The notes below the pieces were generated by a model that did not search any database, was not told the origin of the DNA, and saw nothing but the letters and a program-made list of their open reading frames with translations. From Amycolatopsis vancoresmycina (GTDB lineage Bacteria > Actinomycetota > Actinomycetes > Mycobacteriales > Pseudonocardiaceae), in contig NZ_JNYY01000001.1 in the NCBI RefSeq assembly GCF_000716785.1, forward strand, positions 1-64,000: a stretch of DNA of 64,000 nucleotides. The letters are read 5' to 3'. Both the position numbers and the translations under genes were made by a program. Position 1 is the first letter of the stretch. Every line of letters starts with the position of its first letter. This document shows positions 16,515 through 25,446 of this stretch, one piece after another.

Positions 16515-17369
16515 ATGATCGTCATCACCGGCGCCACCGGGCAGCTCGGGTCCCGGATCGTCGACCGGCTGCTGGAGCGGGTTCCGGCGGCGGAAATCGG
16601 GGTCAGCGTCCGCGATCCCGCCCGGGCGGCCGGGCTGTCGGGGCGTGGCGTCCGCGTGCGACGCGGCGACTTCGCCGATCCGGGCTCGCTCGCTGAGGCG
16701 TTCGAGGGGGCGGCGCAGGTCCTCCTCGTCTCGACGAACGAAGCCGGCGACGCGGCGGTGGCGCACCACGCCGCGGCGATCGAAGCCGCGCGCCAGGCGG
16801 GGGTCAAGCGCGTCCTGTACACCAGCCACCAGGGGGCGGGCGCGGATTCGCGGTTCGCTCCCATGGTCGACCACGCCGCCACCGAGGGGCGGCTCGCGGG
16901 CGCGCCGTTCACCGCGCTGCGCAACGGTTTCTACGCGAGCACGGTGCCCCTGCTGCTGGGTGACGCGCTGCGGACCGGCGAGCTGGTCGCACCGGCCGAC
17001 GGGCCGGTCTCGTGGACGGCGCACGACGACCTCGCCGAAGCGGCGGCGATCATCCTGGCCGACGAGGGCCGGTTCGACGGCCCGACTCCGCCGCTCACCG
17101 CACCGGTCGCCCTCGACCTCGAGGACGTCGCCACCCTGCTCGGCGAGCTCGCCGGCTGGCCGATCCGGCGCGTCGTCGCCGACGACGAGGACTGGGTGGC
17201 CGGCCTGACCGGCCACGGCGTGCCGGCGGCTCGTGCGGAGCTGCTGCTGGGGATGTTCCGGGCGGCCCGCCGCGGCGAATTCGCCACCACGGGCGCGGGT
17301 CTGGAGGAGCTGCTGGGACGGCCGGCGACGCCGCTGCGGGCCGTCCTGGCTGCGGCTTTGCCGGAGTGA
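16515..17369 (+). CDS. NmrA-family NAD(P)H-binding protein (quinone oxidoreductase-like)
   Basis: A 284-residue atypical SDR. The Rossmann motif TGATGQLGSRIVDRLL begins at residue 5. The substrate domain contains the YTSHQGAGADSRF segment, similar to QorB-type NAD(P)H:quinone oxidoreductases, which detoxify quinones. ATG 16515 has GGAGAGGG upstream. The complex palindromic region just upstream suggests induction by a small molecule. The PadR gene downstream begins 46 bases later with its own operator, so the two are probably separate units. Confidence 0.87.
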   Translation: MIVITGATGQLGSRIVDRLLERVPAAEIGVSVRDPARAAGLSGRGVRVRRGDFADPGSLAEAFEGAAQVLLVSTNEAGDAAVAHHAAAIEAARQAGVKRVLYTSHQGAGADSRFAPMVDHAATEGRLAGAPFTALRNGFYASTVPLLLGDALRTGELVAPADGPVSWTAHDDLAEAAAIILADEGRFDGPTPPLTAPVALDLEDVATLLGELAGWPIRRVVADDEDWVAGLTGHGVPAARAELLLGMFRAARRGEFATTGAGLEELLGRPATPLRAVLAAALPE

Positions 17370-17391
17370 TGATCACTATGCACTCCGGCTA

Positions 17392-17404
17392 TACACACGG
17401 TGTA
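17392..17404. promoter_or_regulatory. Inverted repeat TACAC-ACG-GTGTA, PadR operator candidate
   Basis: A perfect 5-base inverted repeat 11 bases before the padR start codon, within an AT-richer patch (CTATACACACGGTGTACAG). PadR regulators commonly bind ATAC/GTAT-type palindromes in their own promoter, so it likely controls the PadR-ABC operon. Confidence 0.5.
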
Positions 17405-17415
17405 CAGTCGTCGGC

Positions 17416-17937
17416 ATGTCGATCGGACTCACCCTGCTCGGGTTGCTGGAGAACGGCCCCCGGCACGGCTACGACCTGAAACGGGCCTACGACGACCGCT
17501 TCGGGCACGACCGCCGCGTGCACTACGGCCAGGTCTATTCGACGCTGGCCCGGCTCCTGAAGCAGGGCCTCGTCGAGGCCGACGGCGTCGAGGTTGACGG
17601 CGGCCCCGAGCGGAAGCGGTACGCGATCACCGAAGCCGGGGTCGCCGACGTCGGCAGCTGGCTGGCGACGCCGGAGAAGCCCGACGCCTACCTGCAGAAC
17701 ACGCTGTACACGAAGGTCGTGCTCGCGCTGCTGTCCGGGCGGCCCGCCGCCGACGTCCTCGACGTCCAGCGGGCCGCCCACCTCGACGCGATGCGCGAGC
17801 TGACCCGCCGCAAGACCGGGGGCGACCTCGTCGACCAGCTGATCTGCGACCACGCGCTGTTCCACCTCGAAGCCGACCTGCGGTGGCTGGAACTGACCGC
17901 GGCCCGGCTCGGCCGGCTGGCGGAGGAGATCGCGTGA
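17416..17937 (+). CDS. PadR-family regulator of an ABC transporter operon
   Basis: A 173-residue regulator starting MSIGLTLLGLL. The winged-helix domain (about 1-80) has GPRHGYDLKRAYDDRF and the pair VHYGQVYSTLARLLKQGLV, then the wing YAITEAGVADVGSWL. A helical C-terminal half is present. GTG of the ABC ATPase overlaps its stop by four bases, so it is translationally coupled to a transporter. This is the common arrangement in which PadR represses a drug or lipid exporter. Confidence 0.92.
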   Translation: MSIGLTLLGLLENGPRHGYDLKRAYDDRFGHDRRVHYGQVYSTLARLLKQGLVEADGVEVDGGPERKRYAITEAGVADVGSWLATPEKPDAYLQNTLYTKVVLALLSGRPAADVLDVQRAAHLDAMRELTRRKTGGDLVDQLICDHALFHLEADLRWLELTAARLGRLAEEIA

Positions 17938-18617
17938 GCGGCGACGTCCTGCTGGAGGCGGCCGGCGTCCGGAAGGCGTACGGGCCGACCGAGGCGCTCG
18001 CGGGCGCGGACCTGCGGGTGCGCGCGGGGGAGGTGGTGGCGCTGATGGGCCCGTCCGGGGCGGGCAAGTCGACCCTGCTGCACTGCCTGGCCGGGATCGT
18101 CCGGCCGGACGACGGCACCGTCCGCTACCTGGGCGCGGACCTGGCCACGCTGTCCGACCGGGCGCGCTCGGCGTTGCGCCGCACCGAATTCGGGTTCGTC
18201 TTCCAGTTCGGCAGGCTGGTCCCGGAGCTCACCTGCCTGGAGAACGTGGCGCTGCCGCTGCGGTTGAACGGCGTGCGCGGCCGCGTCGCCGCCCGCCGGG
18301 CCCGGGAGGTGCTGGCCGAACTCGACCTCACCGCCATCGAGCGGAAGCGGCCGGGGGAGGTGTCCGGCGGGCAGGGACAGCGGGTGGCGGTGGCCCGGGC
18401 GCTGGTCACCGCGCCGCGCGTGATCTTCGCCGACGAGCCGACCGGTGCACTGGACTCCCTCAACGGCGAGCAGGTGATGCAGCTGCTGACGACGGCCGCC
18501 CGCGACCGCGACGCGGCGGTCGTCCTGGTGACGCACGAACCGCGCGTCGCGGCCTACTCCGACCGCGAGGTCGTCGTGCGCGACGGCCGGACCCGGCAGC
18601 TCGAGGTGACCCGGTGA
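17934..18617 (+). CDS. ABC transporter ATP-binding protein (LolD/MacB type)
   Basis: A 227-residue ATPase. Walker A is GPSGAGKST near residue 38-46, the signature is VSGGQGQRVAVARAL near residue 141, and Walker B is VIFADEPTGALD, with the switch His in VLVTHEP. The short length and GALD ending of Walker B mark the MacB/LolD subfamily, which works with FtsX-type permeases rather than classical importers. It overlaps padR upstream and the permease gene downstream by 4 bases each. Confidence 0.93.
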   Translation: MSGDVLLEAAGVRKAYGPTEALAGADLRVRAGEVVALMGPSGAGKSTLLHCLAGIVRPDDGTVRYLGADLATLSDRARSALRRTEFGFVFQFGRLVPELTCLENVALPLRLNGVRGRVAARRAREVLAELDLTAIERKRPGEVSGGQGQRVAVARALVTAPRVIFADEPTGALDSLNGEQVMQLLTTAARDRDAAVVLVTHEPRVAAYSDREVVVRDGRTRQLEVTR

Positions 18618-20821
18618 GCCCGCGCTGGGCCGCCGACCTGGCGCTCGGGCTGCGCCTGGCCCTCGGCGGCGGTGGCGCGCGGACCGCGTGGGCGCGCCTG
18701 GCCCTGACCGCCACCGGCGTCGGGCTCGGGGTCGTCGTCCTGCTCAGCGCGACGTCGCTGCCGCACATGCTGGCCGCGCGCGCCGACCGCTCGGCCGCCC
18801 GCATGCCCGCCGCCGAGGCCGTCGGCGGCGTCGATCCGGTGTTCGCGGCCGCGCGCACCGACGAGTTCCGCGGCCGCGCCCTGCAGGGCTACCTCGTGCA
18901 GCCGACCGGGCCACGCCTGCCCGTCGCCCCCGGCGTCGACCGGCTGCCGGGCCCCGGCGAGGCGGTGCTTTCCCCGGCGCTCGCGGCGCTTCTGCGGTCC
19001 CCGGAGGGGGAGCTGCTGCGCCCGCGGTTCTCACAGCGGGTCATCGGCACGATCGGCGACGCCGGGCTGACCGGGCCGAACGAGCTGTACTTCTACGTCG
19101 GCGCCGGCGACGTCGCCGGGCAGCCGCCGGCCCGCCCGGTCGGCGGGTTCGGCGGCGAACCGGTCCGGCGCGGCCTCGACCCCCTGGAGGTCCTGCTGGT
19201 CGTGCTCGGGGCGACGACGTGCCTGGTGCCGGTGTTCGTCTTCGTCGTCGCGAGCACCCGGCTGGCCGCGGCCGCCCGCGACCGGCGGCTGGCCGCCGTG
19301 CGGCTGGTGGGCGCCGACCGCGGCCAGGTCCGCCGGATCGCCGCCGGCGAGGCGCTGCTCGGCGCGTTCGCCGGGCTCGCCGCCGGGGCGGCGCTGTTCC
19401 TGCTCGTGCGCGTGCTGGTCCCGGAGATCGCCGTCTCGGCGTTCCGGGGCGGGATCTTCGCCGCCGACGTCGTCCCGGACTGGCGCCTCGGCGGCCCGGT
19501 CCTGCTTGCGCTGCCCGTCCTGGCGTGCGCGGCGGCCGTCTTCGCGCTGCGGAAGGTCGTCATCGAGCCCCTCGGCGTCGTGCGGCGCGGGACGCGGGTC
19601 CGCCGGAGGCTGTGGTGGCGCCTCCTGCCCCTGGTGGCCGGCGGGGTTTCGGTGCTCGCCCGGCCGGCCGGCGAAGACGCCAGGGATCCGTTCGTGATCG
19701 CGGGGGTGGTGCTCGTCCTCGCGGCCGTCCCCGTGCTGCTGCCGTGGCTGGTCGAGCGGGTCGCCGGCCTGCTCGGCGGCGGATCGCCGGCCTGGCTGCT
19801 GGCCGTGCGCCGGCTCCAGCTGGACAGCGCGACGGCGGCGCGGCTGGTCGGCGGCGTCGCCGTCGTACTGGCCGGATCCATTGCACTGCAAGGGGTCTAC
19901 GCCCGGGCCGAGAGCGACCAGCCGCCCCGGGGGGACGTCCGCGTGCTGGCGACCGCCTTCGCCCCGGGCTTCGACGACGCGCGGGCGTTCGCCGACGGCC
20001 TGCGCGCGCTGCCCGGCCTGGGCGGTGTGCCGGTGACCACCCGCGGCCTGCTGCAGAACGCGGCGGGGGAGCTGGTTTCGCTCGTCGTGGGGACGTGCGC
20101 CGAACTCGCGGTCGCGGATTGCCGCGACGGCGACGTCTACGCGGGCGGCCAAGGCCGCGCCGCACCGGGGGAGCGGCTCTGGTCCGACGGCGCCGACCGC
20201 TCGGATCCTCCACAATGGACGGTTCCGGTGGCGGGATACCACCCGGCCGCCGCGGACGGTGCGGCGCTGCTCGTCACGCCGGCGGCCCTGGCCACGGCGA
20301 CCGGCGTCGGGCTGAGCGCGACGGCGACGATCCCCGCCGCCGGACCGGACGTGGTCGAGCGGGTGCGGAACCTCGTGGGCTGGAACGGCGTGGTCAGCTC
20401 GCTGGGCACCGAACGCGACGGCACCTACGCGCTGATCACCCGGGTGCTGTCGGTGGGGTCGGTCCTGGTGCTGCTGTTCGCCGCGGGCAGCCTGCTGATC
20501 GCGGCGTGGGAACAGCTGCGGGAACGCCGGTCCACCCTCGCCGCGCTGACGGCGAACGGCGTCGGCCGCGGGGTGCTTGCCCGGTCCCTGCTGTGGCAGC
20601 TGGCGATCCCGGTGGCGATCGCCGCGGTCGTCGCGGTGCTCGCCGGGCTCGGCCTCGACTGGCTGCTGCTCACCCTGGTGGTGCACCGCCCGATGGTGGC
20701 CGACCTGGCGACGATCGGGCTCCTCACCGCGACCGCGGCCGCGGCGGTGCTGCTGGTGACGGCGGTGACGCTGCCGGCGCTGTGGCGCACCGCGAGCCCG
20801 GCGCACCTGCGCGAGGAATAG
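18614..20821 (+). CDS. FtsX-like ABC transporter permease
   Basis: A 735-residue membrane protein with an N-terminal helix near residue 20-45, an extracytoplasmic loop, FtsX blocks near 200-330 (LLVVLGATTCLVPVFVFVVA, then the RLVGADRGQVRRI coupling segment) and near 610-730, plus additional helices near 345-385. It forms a mechanotransmission-type exporter with the overlapping ATPase. Substrates in such PadR-linked systems are usually antibiotics or lipids; none can be named here. GTG 18614 overlaps the ATPase stop. Confidence 0.9.
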   Translation: MSPRWAADLALGLRLALGGGGARTAWARLALTATGVGLGVVVLLSATSLPHMLAARADRSAARMPAAEAVGGVDPVFAAARTDEFRGRALQGYLVQPTGPRLPVAPGVDRLPGPGEAVLSPALAALLRSPEGELLRPRFSQRVIGTIGDAGLTGPNELYFYVGAGDVAGQPPARPVGGFGGEPVRRGLDPLEVLLVVLGATTCLVPVFVFVVASTRLAAAARDRRLAAVRLVGADRGQVRRIAAGEALLGAFAGLAAGAALFLLVRVLVPEIAVSAFRGGIFAADVVPDWRLGGPVLLALPVLACAAAVFALRKVVIEPLGVVRRGTRVRRRLWWRLLPLVAGGVSVLARPAGEDARDPFVIAGVVLVLAAVPVLLPWLVERVAGLLGGGSPAWLLAVRRLQLDSATAARLVGGVAVVLAGSIALQGVYARAESDQPPRGDVRVLATAFAPGFDDARAFADGLRALPGLGGVPVTTRGLLQNAAGELVSLVVGTCAELAVADCRDGDVYAGGQGRAAPGERLWSDGADRSDPPQWTVPVAGYHPAAADGAALLVTPAALATATGVGLSATATIPAAGPDVVERVRNLVGWNGVVSSLGTERDGTYALITRVLSVGSVLVLLFAAGSLLIAAWEQLRERRSTLAALTANGVGRGVLARSLLWQLAIPVAIAAVVAVLAGLGLDWLLLTLVVHRPMVADLATIGLLTATAAAAVLLVTAVTLPALWRTASPAHLREE

Positions 20822-20824
20822 CCG

Positions 20825-20842
20825 GTACAAGAGCCGTACAAC
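20825..20842. promoter_or_regulatory. Candidate operator shared with paralogue A
   Basis: GTACAAGAGCCGTACAAC, identical to 5841-5858 at 17 of 18 positions, lies 44 bases upstream of paralogue B. A further GTGTAC (20848) and CGTAC (20874) continue the pattern toward the start codon. It starts 3 bases after the permease stop. Confidence 0.6.
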
Positions 20843-20886
20843 GCCGGTGTACGCGATTTGGATCCGCCACTGGCGTACTGGCACCC

Positions 20887-22122
20887 ATGCGAATCCGGAA
20901 GGTACTCCTCCTCGCGCTGGCCGTGGCGGCCGGTGCACTGGCGCTGCCCGGGACGGCGAGCGCCGCCTACAGCGATCCCCTGACCACCACGGCCAAGCAG
21001 AACCTGGTCTGGCACGCCACGCCGGCCGCCGCGCTGACCGCTTTGGACAACGCGCTGCCGAACGTCAGCCTCAACACCGTCGTCAACGACCCCAGCTACG
21101 CCATGACCGGGTGCACCAGCGCGGAAAAGGCCGCGCTGCCCAAGGCTCCGGTGGCGGCGAAGTCGATGTGCTGGGATGCCGACCGCGCCGGGACGACGAC
21201 GTGGAGCCCGCAGGGCATCACGACCTCCGGCGACGCCGACGACGACGGGATGTGGGGCGCGGACAAGATCATCCTGTCCGGCTGGCACGGCACCGACGCG
21301 CTCGGCCGCTACAACGACGCGCGGATCCAGGCGATCAACTACAACGACCCCGCGTCGCCGTCGTACCGGATGTTCTACCTGGCCGTGCCCAACAGCACCG
21401 GCAGCAGCTTCTCCGCGGCGCAGGCCCACATGGGCGGGATGGCCTGGTACGGCGACAAGATCTACGTGACGGCCGAAGGCAGCACCTCGACCGCCATCCG
21501 CGTCTTCAGCACCAAGCACATCCTGCAGATGACCGACACGACCAGCAACACGATCGGCAAGACCTCGGGCGGGTACGCCGCCTACACCTACAAGTACGCG
21601 ATGATGCAGATCGGCTACTACACCTACGCGGGCGGCACCTGCAGCATGTCCTCCGACACCGGCGTGCCGTGCTTCTCCTCGATGTCGCTGGACCGCAGCA
21701 CGTCCCCGGCGTCGATCGTGACGACGGAGTACTTCTCCGACCAGAGCCTGCACGGCCGGCTCTACCGCTACCCGACCGGCACGGACTACCTGCTGACTCC
21801 GACCGCGTCGGAGGCGTTCCGCAGCTCGGTGGGCAACATGCAGGGCGTGCTGTCGAACAACGGCAAGTGGTACGTCGCCCACAGCTCGGCCACGATCAAC
21901 GGCCAGCTCTGGACCCAGACCACGGCGAAGAGCAGCTCGGCCACCTGCGGTGCGACGTCGACGACGGCCTGCTGGGCGGTCCACCCGGAGGCGCTCACCT
22001 ACGACTGGTCGACGGGCCTGGTGTGGTCGCAGTCGGAGTGGTCGACGGCCGACTGCGCGGCGAAGGACCAGGTCTGCGGCCGCGCGGTGTTCGCGGTGCC
22101 GCTGTCCTCGCTGGCCTCGTGA
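20887..22122 (+). CDS. Secreted protein of unknown function (paralogue B)
   Basis: A 411-residue exported protein with signal peptide MRIRKVLLLALAVAAGALAL, cut after ASA. The mature region begins AYSDPLTTT and is beta-rich, with aromatic repeats such as GGMAWYGDKIYVTAEG and AMMQIGYYTYAGG. Cysteines in pairs suggest disulfide bonds. It is homologous to paralogue A (4621-5817) along its length, with shared blocks PQGITTS, GGM-WYGD and S-SLDR. The function is unknown. A propeller-type binding or lyase domain is a guess based on strand periodicity. It follows the ABC permease by 65 bases but has its own upstream motif. Confidence 0.88.
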   Translation: MRIRKVLLLALAVAAGALALPGTASAAYSDPLTTTAKQNLVWHATPAAALTALDNALPNVSLNTVVNDPSYAMTGCTSAEKAALPKAPVAAKSMCWDADRAGTTTWSPQGITTSGDADDDGMWGADKIILSGWHGTDALGRYNDARIQAINYNDPASPSYRMFYLAVPNSTGSSFSAAQAHMGGMAWYGDKIYVTAEGSTSTAIRVFSTKHILQMTDTTSNTIGKTSGGYAAYTYKYAMMQIGYYTYAGGTCSMSSDTGVPCFSSMSLDRSTSPASIVTTEYFSDQSLHGRLYRYPTGTDYLLTPTASEAFRSSVGNMQGVLSNNGKWYVAHSSATINGQLWTQTTAKSSSATCGATSTTACWAVHPEALTYDWSTGLVWSQSEWSTADCAAKDQVCGRAVFAVPLSSLAS

Positions 22123-22128
22123 CGGCGG

Positions 22129-23628
22129 TCAGCTGACCGGTGCCGCCGGCTCGGGTTCCCGGGCCGGCGGCACCGTCGTCCCCGCGCGGCGGCGATTCCA
22201 GAGCTCCCGGCCGCGCCGCAGCACGACCGGCGCCACCATGACGCACAGGGAGAGCGCCGTGACGTCGAGCAGGTACGCCGCCAGCCACAGGTGCTTGGCG
22301 ATCTCGAAGTACCCGTCGCCGACCACCGCCATCGCGGCGATGCCGAGCGCGCTCGTCACGGCCACGCCGGCGACGACGCCGTAGCGGGTCGTCGACCGCT
22401 GGCGGCGCACCAGCGCCACCACCGCGGCGGCCAGGCCGAGGAACACGAGCAGCGCCGGCAGCCAGGGGATGCCCATCCCGTCGAGCCACTGCTGGAACGT
22501 CGTGGCGTCGCCGCCCATGTCACCGCTGACCGGGGCCGAGCCGTCGGGGGGACGGCTCACCGGGGTCCACGGCTGGTCCGGCAGGTACGGCAGGCTGCGG
22601 CCGAGCGTCGCCTGCAGGCCGATGCCGATCGCGTGGACCAGCACGAACGGGTGCTCCAGCAGCAGGTCCCACGCCTTGCGCTTGACCGTGCTGGGATCTT
22701 CCAGCAGCACGTCCGAACCGGCGAGCGCCTCGGGGCCTTCCGGGTAGTACGCGTGCCCGGCGCTGCTCTGCGCGGACTCGGGCAGGCCGAGCCGCGGCGC
22801 CGAGCCGGGCAGCTCGGCCAGGGTGAGGGTGTAGACGACGTTGACGGCGTTGACGTCGGCGTAGTTGCGCTCCTGCCACGCGAGGTTCGCCCGCACCGGG
22901 GCGATGATCTCCAGCACGAGCAGGATCGCCAGGGCCGGCCCGACGATCCGGCCGGTCCACCACCGGCCGTGGCCCGGCCGGGCGGCGGTGACCGCGCAGA
23001 CGAGCACGGCCAGCACGAACAGCGGCAGGAACCCGATCTTCGCCAGCCCGCCCACGACCCCGCCGGCGGCGACGAGGAGGAGCGCGGCCAGCCGCGCGAA
23101 GCCGTCACCGGCCCGGGTCGCGGCGATCACCGCGACCCCGAGCAGCAGCGTGTAGGCGCCGAACAGCCCGGCCGGCTCGGCGAAGGTGGAGATGAACAGC
23201 CGCGCGAAGGCCGGTTCGAGCAGCGGCACCAGCGGCGGGACGAGGAACAGCAGCCGCAGCGGGCCGCGCGCCTGCACCGCCCACGCCGCGAGCAGCGTGA
23301 CCAGGAAGACCAGCAGCACGTACAGCCACCCGAGCTTGAGCAGGCTGAACGCCCCGTCCCCGCCGGCGACGGAGTGGAACAGCACCCCGGCGCTGGACGG
23401 CTGCGGGTCCGGGCACGGCGTGCCCCGCCCGAAGTCCAGCACGACCCCGCCCAGCCAGCTCGCTTTGTGGTTCGGCGTGGCGGGCGTGAGCCCCGGCCCG
23501 CAGAACAACCGGTAACCGTCCCCGTTGTCCCCGGCGCCGGTCGGTGTCCCGCCCAGCAGGCCGAGGACGAGTGCCAGCGCCAGCGCGGCGACCGCCGCGG
23601 TCGCCGTGGCGATCCCCACCCTCTTCAT
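22129..23628 (-). CDS. Polytopic membrane protein, possible GT-C-type glycosyltransferase
   Basis: A 499-residue integral membrane protein with about ten predicted helices. The first helix (ATAAVAALALALVLGLLGG) is followed by a large extracytoplasmic loop starting NGDGYRLFCGPG, where the acidic GDGYR could be a GT-C catalytic position as in WsfD-like hexose transferases. A second loop (about 255-390) holds WQERNYADVNAVNVVY and a proline-rich stretch. ATG 23628 is chosen because the helix starts immediately. It is convergent with paralogue B, with 6 bases between stops. A role in decorating cell-surface glycans is likely but not proven. Confidence 0.7.
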   Translation of the reverse strand: MKRVGIATATAAVAALALALVLGLLGGTPTGAGDNGDGYRLFCGPGLTPATPNHKASWLGGVVLDFGRGTPCPDPQPSSAGVLFHSVAGGDGAFSLLKLGWLYVLLVFLVTLLAAWAVQARGPLRLLFLVPPLVPLLEPAFARLFISTFAEPAGLFGAYTLLLGVAVIAATRAGDGFARLAALLLVAAGGVVGGLAKIGFLPLFVLAVLVCAVTAARPGHGRWWTGRIVGPALAILLVLEIIAPVRANLAWQERNYADVNAVNVVYTLTLAELPGSAPRLGLPESAQSSAGHAYYPEGPEALAGSDVLLEDPSTVKRKAWDLLLEHPFVLVHAIGIGLQATLGRSLPYLPDQPWTPVSRPPDGSAPVSGDMGGDATTFQQWLDGMGIPWLPALLVFLGLAAAVVALVRRQRSTTRYGVVAGVAVTSALGIAAMAVVGDGYFEIAKHLWLAAYLLDVTALSLCVMVAPVVLRRGRELWNRRRAGTTVPPAREPEPAAPVS

Positions 23629-23696
23629 GCCGGTCAGCGTAGGTGGTCGGTTCGCCGGGCGGTTCCGGAACACCCGAAACCGCCCGGTATGCCCCT

Positions 23697-23897
23697 TCAG
23701 GCGCCGGGGTGCCCGCAGGCGTAGACGTTGGCCGACGCGAGCCGCACGCAGGCCGGGCAGCTGTTCACCGGCCGGTCGCGGCGGCCGTGGTACGCATGGC
23801 GGGCGCCGCACAACGCGGTGATCACGTCCCCGGGGCGCGGGTCCGGGTGGCAGCGGGGACAGTAGGCGTGCGCGGCGCGTTCGACCTCGGCGCTCAT
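23697..23897 (-). CDS. Small zinc-ribbon-like protein, 66 aa
   Basis: A Cys/His-rich protein: CPRCHPD, CGARHAYHG, CPACV and a terminal CGH could bind one or two zinc ions. Its ATG overlaps the stop of the upstream DUF6010-like gene (ATGA), so translation is coupled. No family name is known to me. It may be a small nucleic-acid- or protein-binding adaptor. Confidence 0.65.
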   Translation of the reverse strand: MSAEVERAAHAYCPRCHPDPRPGDVITALCGARHAYHGRRDRPVNSCPACVRLASANVYACGHPGA

Positions 23898-24313
23898 GCC
23901 GTCCCGGGTACCCCCGGCGGCGGCGCGTCAACCCGCCGCCACGAGAACACGGACCGCCCGCCGGTGAAGCACCAGATCGCGATCACCGGGTCGCAGATCG
24001 CGCAGCCGAACGACGAGCCGTGGGCGAACGGCAGGATCGGCTGGCCCTTCAGGTGGTGGACGACGTCCCAGCCGGTGTGCAGCAGCCAGCCGAGCCCGAT
24101 GAACGTCCACGAGTCGAGCCCGCGGAACGCGACGTACGTCAGCACCGCGCAGAACACCAGCTCCCACGGCCCGAGTGCGCCGCCGGAGAGGTAGGCGGCA
24201 CCCGCGCCGCCGACCATCACCGCGTTGAAGCGCCGCCGGTGCGGCTCGGGGATCGGGGAGTTGAGCACGGCGTAGAGGAGGCCGATGAGGATCGGCGCCA
24301 CGATCTCGATCAC
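23894..24313 (-). CDS. DUF6010-like membrane protein
   Basis: A 139-residue membrane protein with four hydrophobic segments (IVAPILIGLLYAVLN, the glycine-rich AVMVGGAGAAYLSGGALG, LVFCAVLTYVAFRGL and FIGLGWLLHTGWDVVHHLKG). The GWDVVHH motif and the CAICDP loop are conserved in the family as I know it. GTG 24313 gives the expected N-terminus, though GGAGG sits very close to it, and GTG 24301 is the alternative. It is coupled to the zinc-ribbon gene. Confidence 0.75.
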   Translation of the reverse strand: MIEIVAPILIGLLYAVLNSPIPEPHRRRFNAVMVGGAGAAYLSGGALGPWELVFCAVLTYVAFRGLDSWTFIGLGWLLHTGWDVVHHLKGQPILPFAHGSSFGCAICDPVIAIWCFTGGRSVFSWRRVDAPPPGVPGTA

Positions 24314-24387
24314 ACCTCCGACGCTAGGAACCCGCCCGGTCCGCGGCCAGTGGCTGTCCGGCCAGGCTCCACCGGAATCTCGCCACA

Positions 24388-24409
24388 TTACGTCAAGCGA
24401 TTGATTTAA
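24388..24409. promoter_or_regulatory. TetR-type operator, copy 1
   Basis: TTACGTCA and TGATTTAA form an imperfect palindrome around a 6-base centre, 20 bases before the SDR start. The core GTCAAGCGATTGATTTAA matches, on the opposite strand, the operator at 49261-49282 in 17 of 18 positions. The TetR at the end of this operon is the natural candidate to bind both. Confidence 0.7.
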
Positions 24410-24429
24410 AATCGGGGTATGCTGCCGCC

Positions 24430-25446
24430 ATGACCACCACGGAACCGCTCACCGCGGACACCCCGATCGGCGACTGGGTCGCCCACCCCGACGGCGGTCC
24501 GCTCATCCGCGCCCTGCTCGCCGAGGCGGGGGTCGACGAGACCGTGCTCGCCCCGGTCCGCCTGCTGCCGCTGAGCCGCCTGGTCGCCCTCAGTCAGGGC
24601 CGGCTCGCCCAGGACGTGGTCGACGACCTGGTCAGCCGGGCCAACCACGGCGTGGTGCCGGCACCGGGGGCCGGCCGGACCGGGTGGCGGGAGCGGATCG
24701 TGCCCGGCCGGTTCGAGGGCCGGACCGTCGTGGTGACCGGCGCGGCTTCCGGGATCGGGCGGGCCACCGCCTCGCGCGTCGCCCGCGAAGGCGGCCGGGT
24801 CGTCGCGGTCGACGTCTCCGCCGGCCGGCTGGACGACTTCGCCGCGGACCTCGGCGCCCCGGACCTGGTCGCGGTGCCGGCCGACATCACCGGCGAGGAC
24901 GGCGTGGCGCGGATCCTCGCCGCCGCGGGCCCGCGCATCGACGGGCTGGCGAACGTCGCCGGCGTCGTCGACGACTTCTCGCCGGCCCACGAGGTGAGCG
25001 ACGAGCTGTGGCGGCGCGTCTTCGCGGTGAACGTCGACGGGACGTTCCGGCTCATCCGCGCGGTCGTCCCGGCGATGCTCGAAGCGGGCTCGGGCGCCAT
25101 CGTGAACGTCGCCTCCGAAGCGGCGTTGCGCGGCTCGGCCGCCGGGATCGCCTACACCGCTTCGAAACACGCCGTCGTCGGGATCACCCGCAGTTGCGCC
25201 TTCATGTACGGGCCGCACGGCATCCGCGTCAACGCCGTCGCGCCGGGCGGCGTCGCGACCGGCATGGGGATGCACCCCGAGCCGTCGGCGTTCGGGCAGG
25301 GCCGGATCGGGGCGTTCCTCGGGCTCATCCCGCCGATCGCCACCGCGGAGCAGCTGGCCGCGTCGATCACCTTCCTGCTCGCCGACGACGGCGTGAACGT
25401 CAACGGCGCCCTGCTGCCGTCCGACGGCGGCTGGTCGGTGCAGTGA
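24430..25446 (+). CDS. Short-chain dehydrogenase with N-terminal helical extension
   Basis: A 338-residue SDR. The catalytic domain starts at about residue 95: TGAASGIGRATA (cofactor binding), NVAG, the catalytic Ser in VASEAAL, and YTASKHAV with the Tyr-x-x-x-Lys pair. The first 80 residues form a separate helical domain (WVAHPDGGPLIRALLAEAG...SRLVALSQGRL), like the small domain appended to some actinobacterial glycosidases and dehydrogenases. It overlaps the next gene by GTGA. Together with the hydrolase and TetR, it probably degrades or modifies an ester or lactone whose presence the TetR senses. Confidence 0.9.
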   Translation: MTTTEPLTADTPIGDWVAHPDGGPLIRALLAEAGVDETVLAPVRLLPLSRLVALSQGRLAQDVVDDLVSRANHGVVPAPGAGRTGWRERIVPGRFEGRTVVVTGAASGIGRATASRVAREGGRVVAVDVSAGRLDDFAADLGAPDLVAVPADITGEDGVARILAAAGPRIDGLANVAGVVDDFSPAHEVSDELWRRVFAVNVDGTFRLIRAVVPAMLEAGSGAIVNVASEAALRGSAAGIAYTASKHAVVGITRSCAFMYGPHGIRVNAVAPGGVATGMGMHPEPSAFGQGRIGAFLGLIPPIATAEQLAASITFLLADDGVNVNGALLPSDGGWSVQ

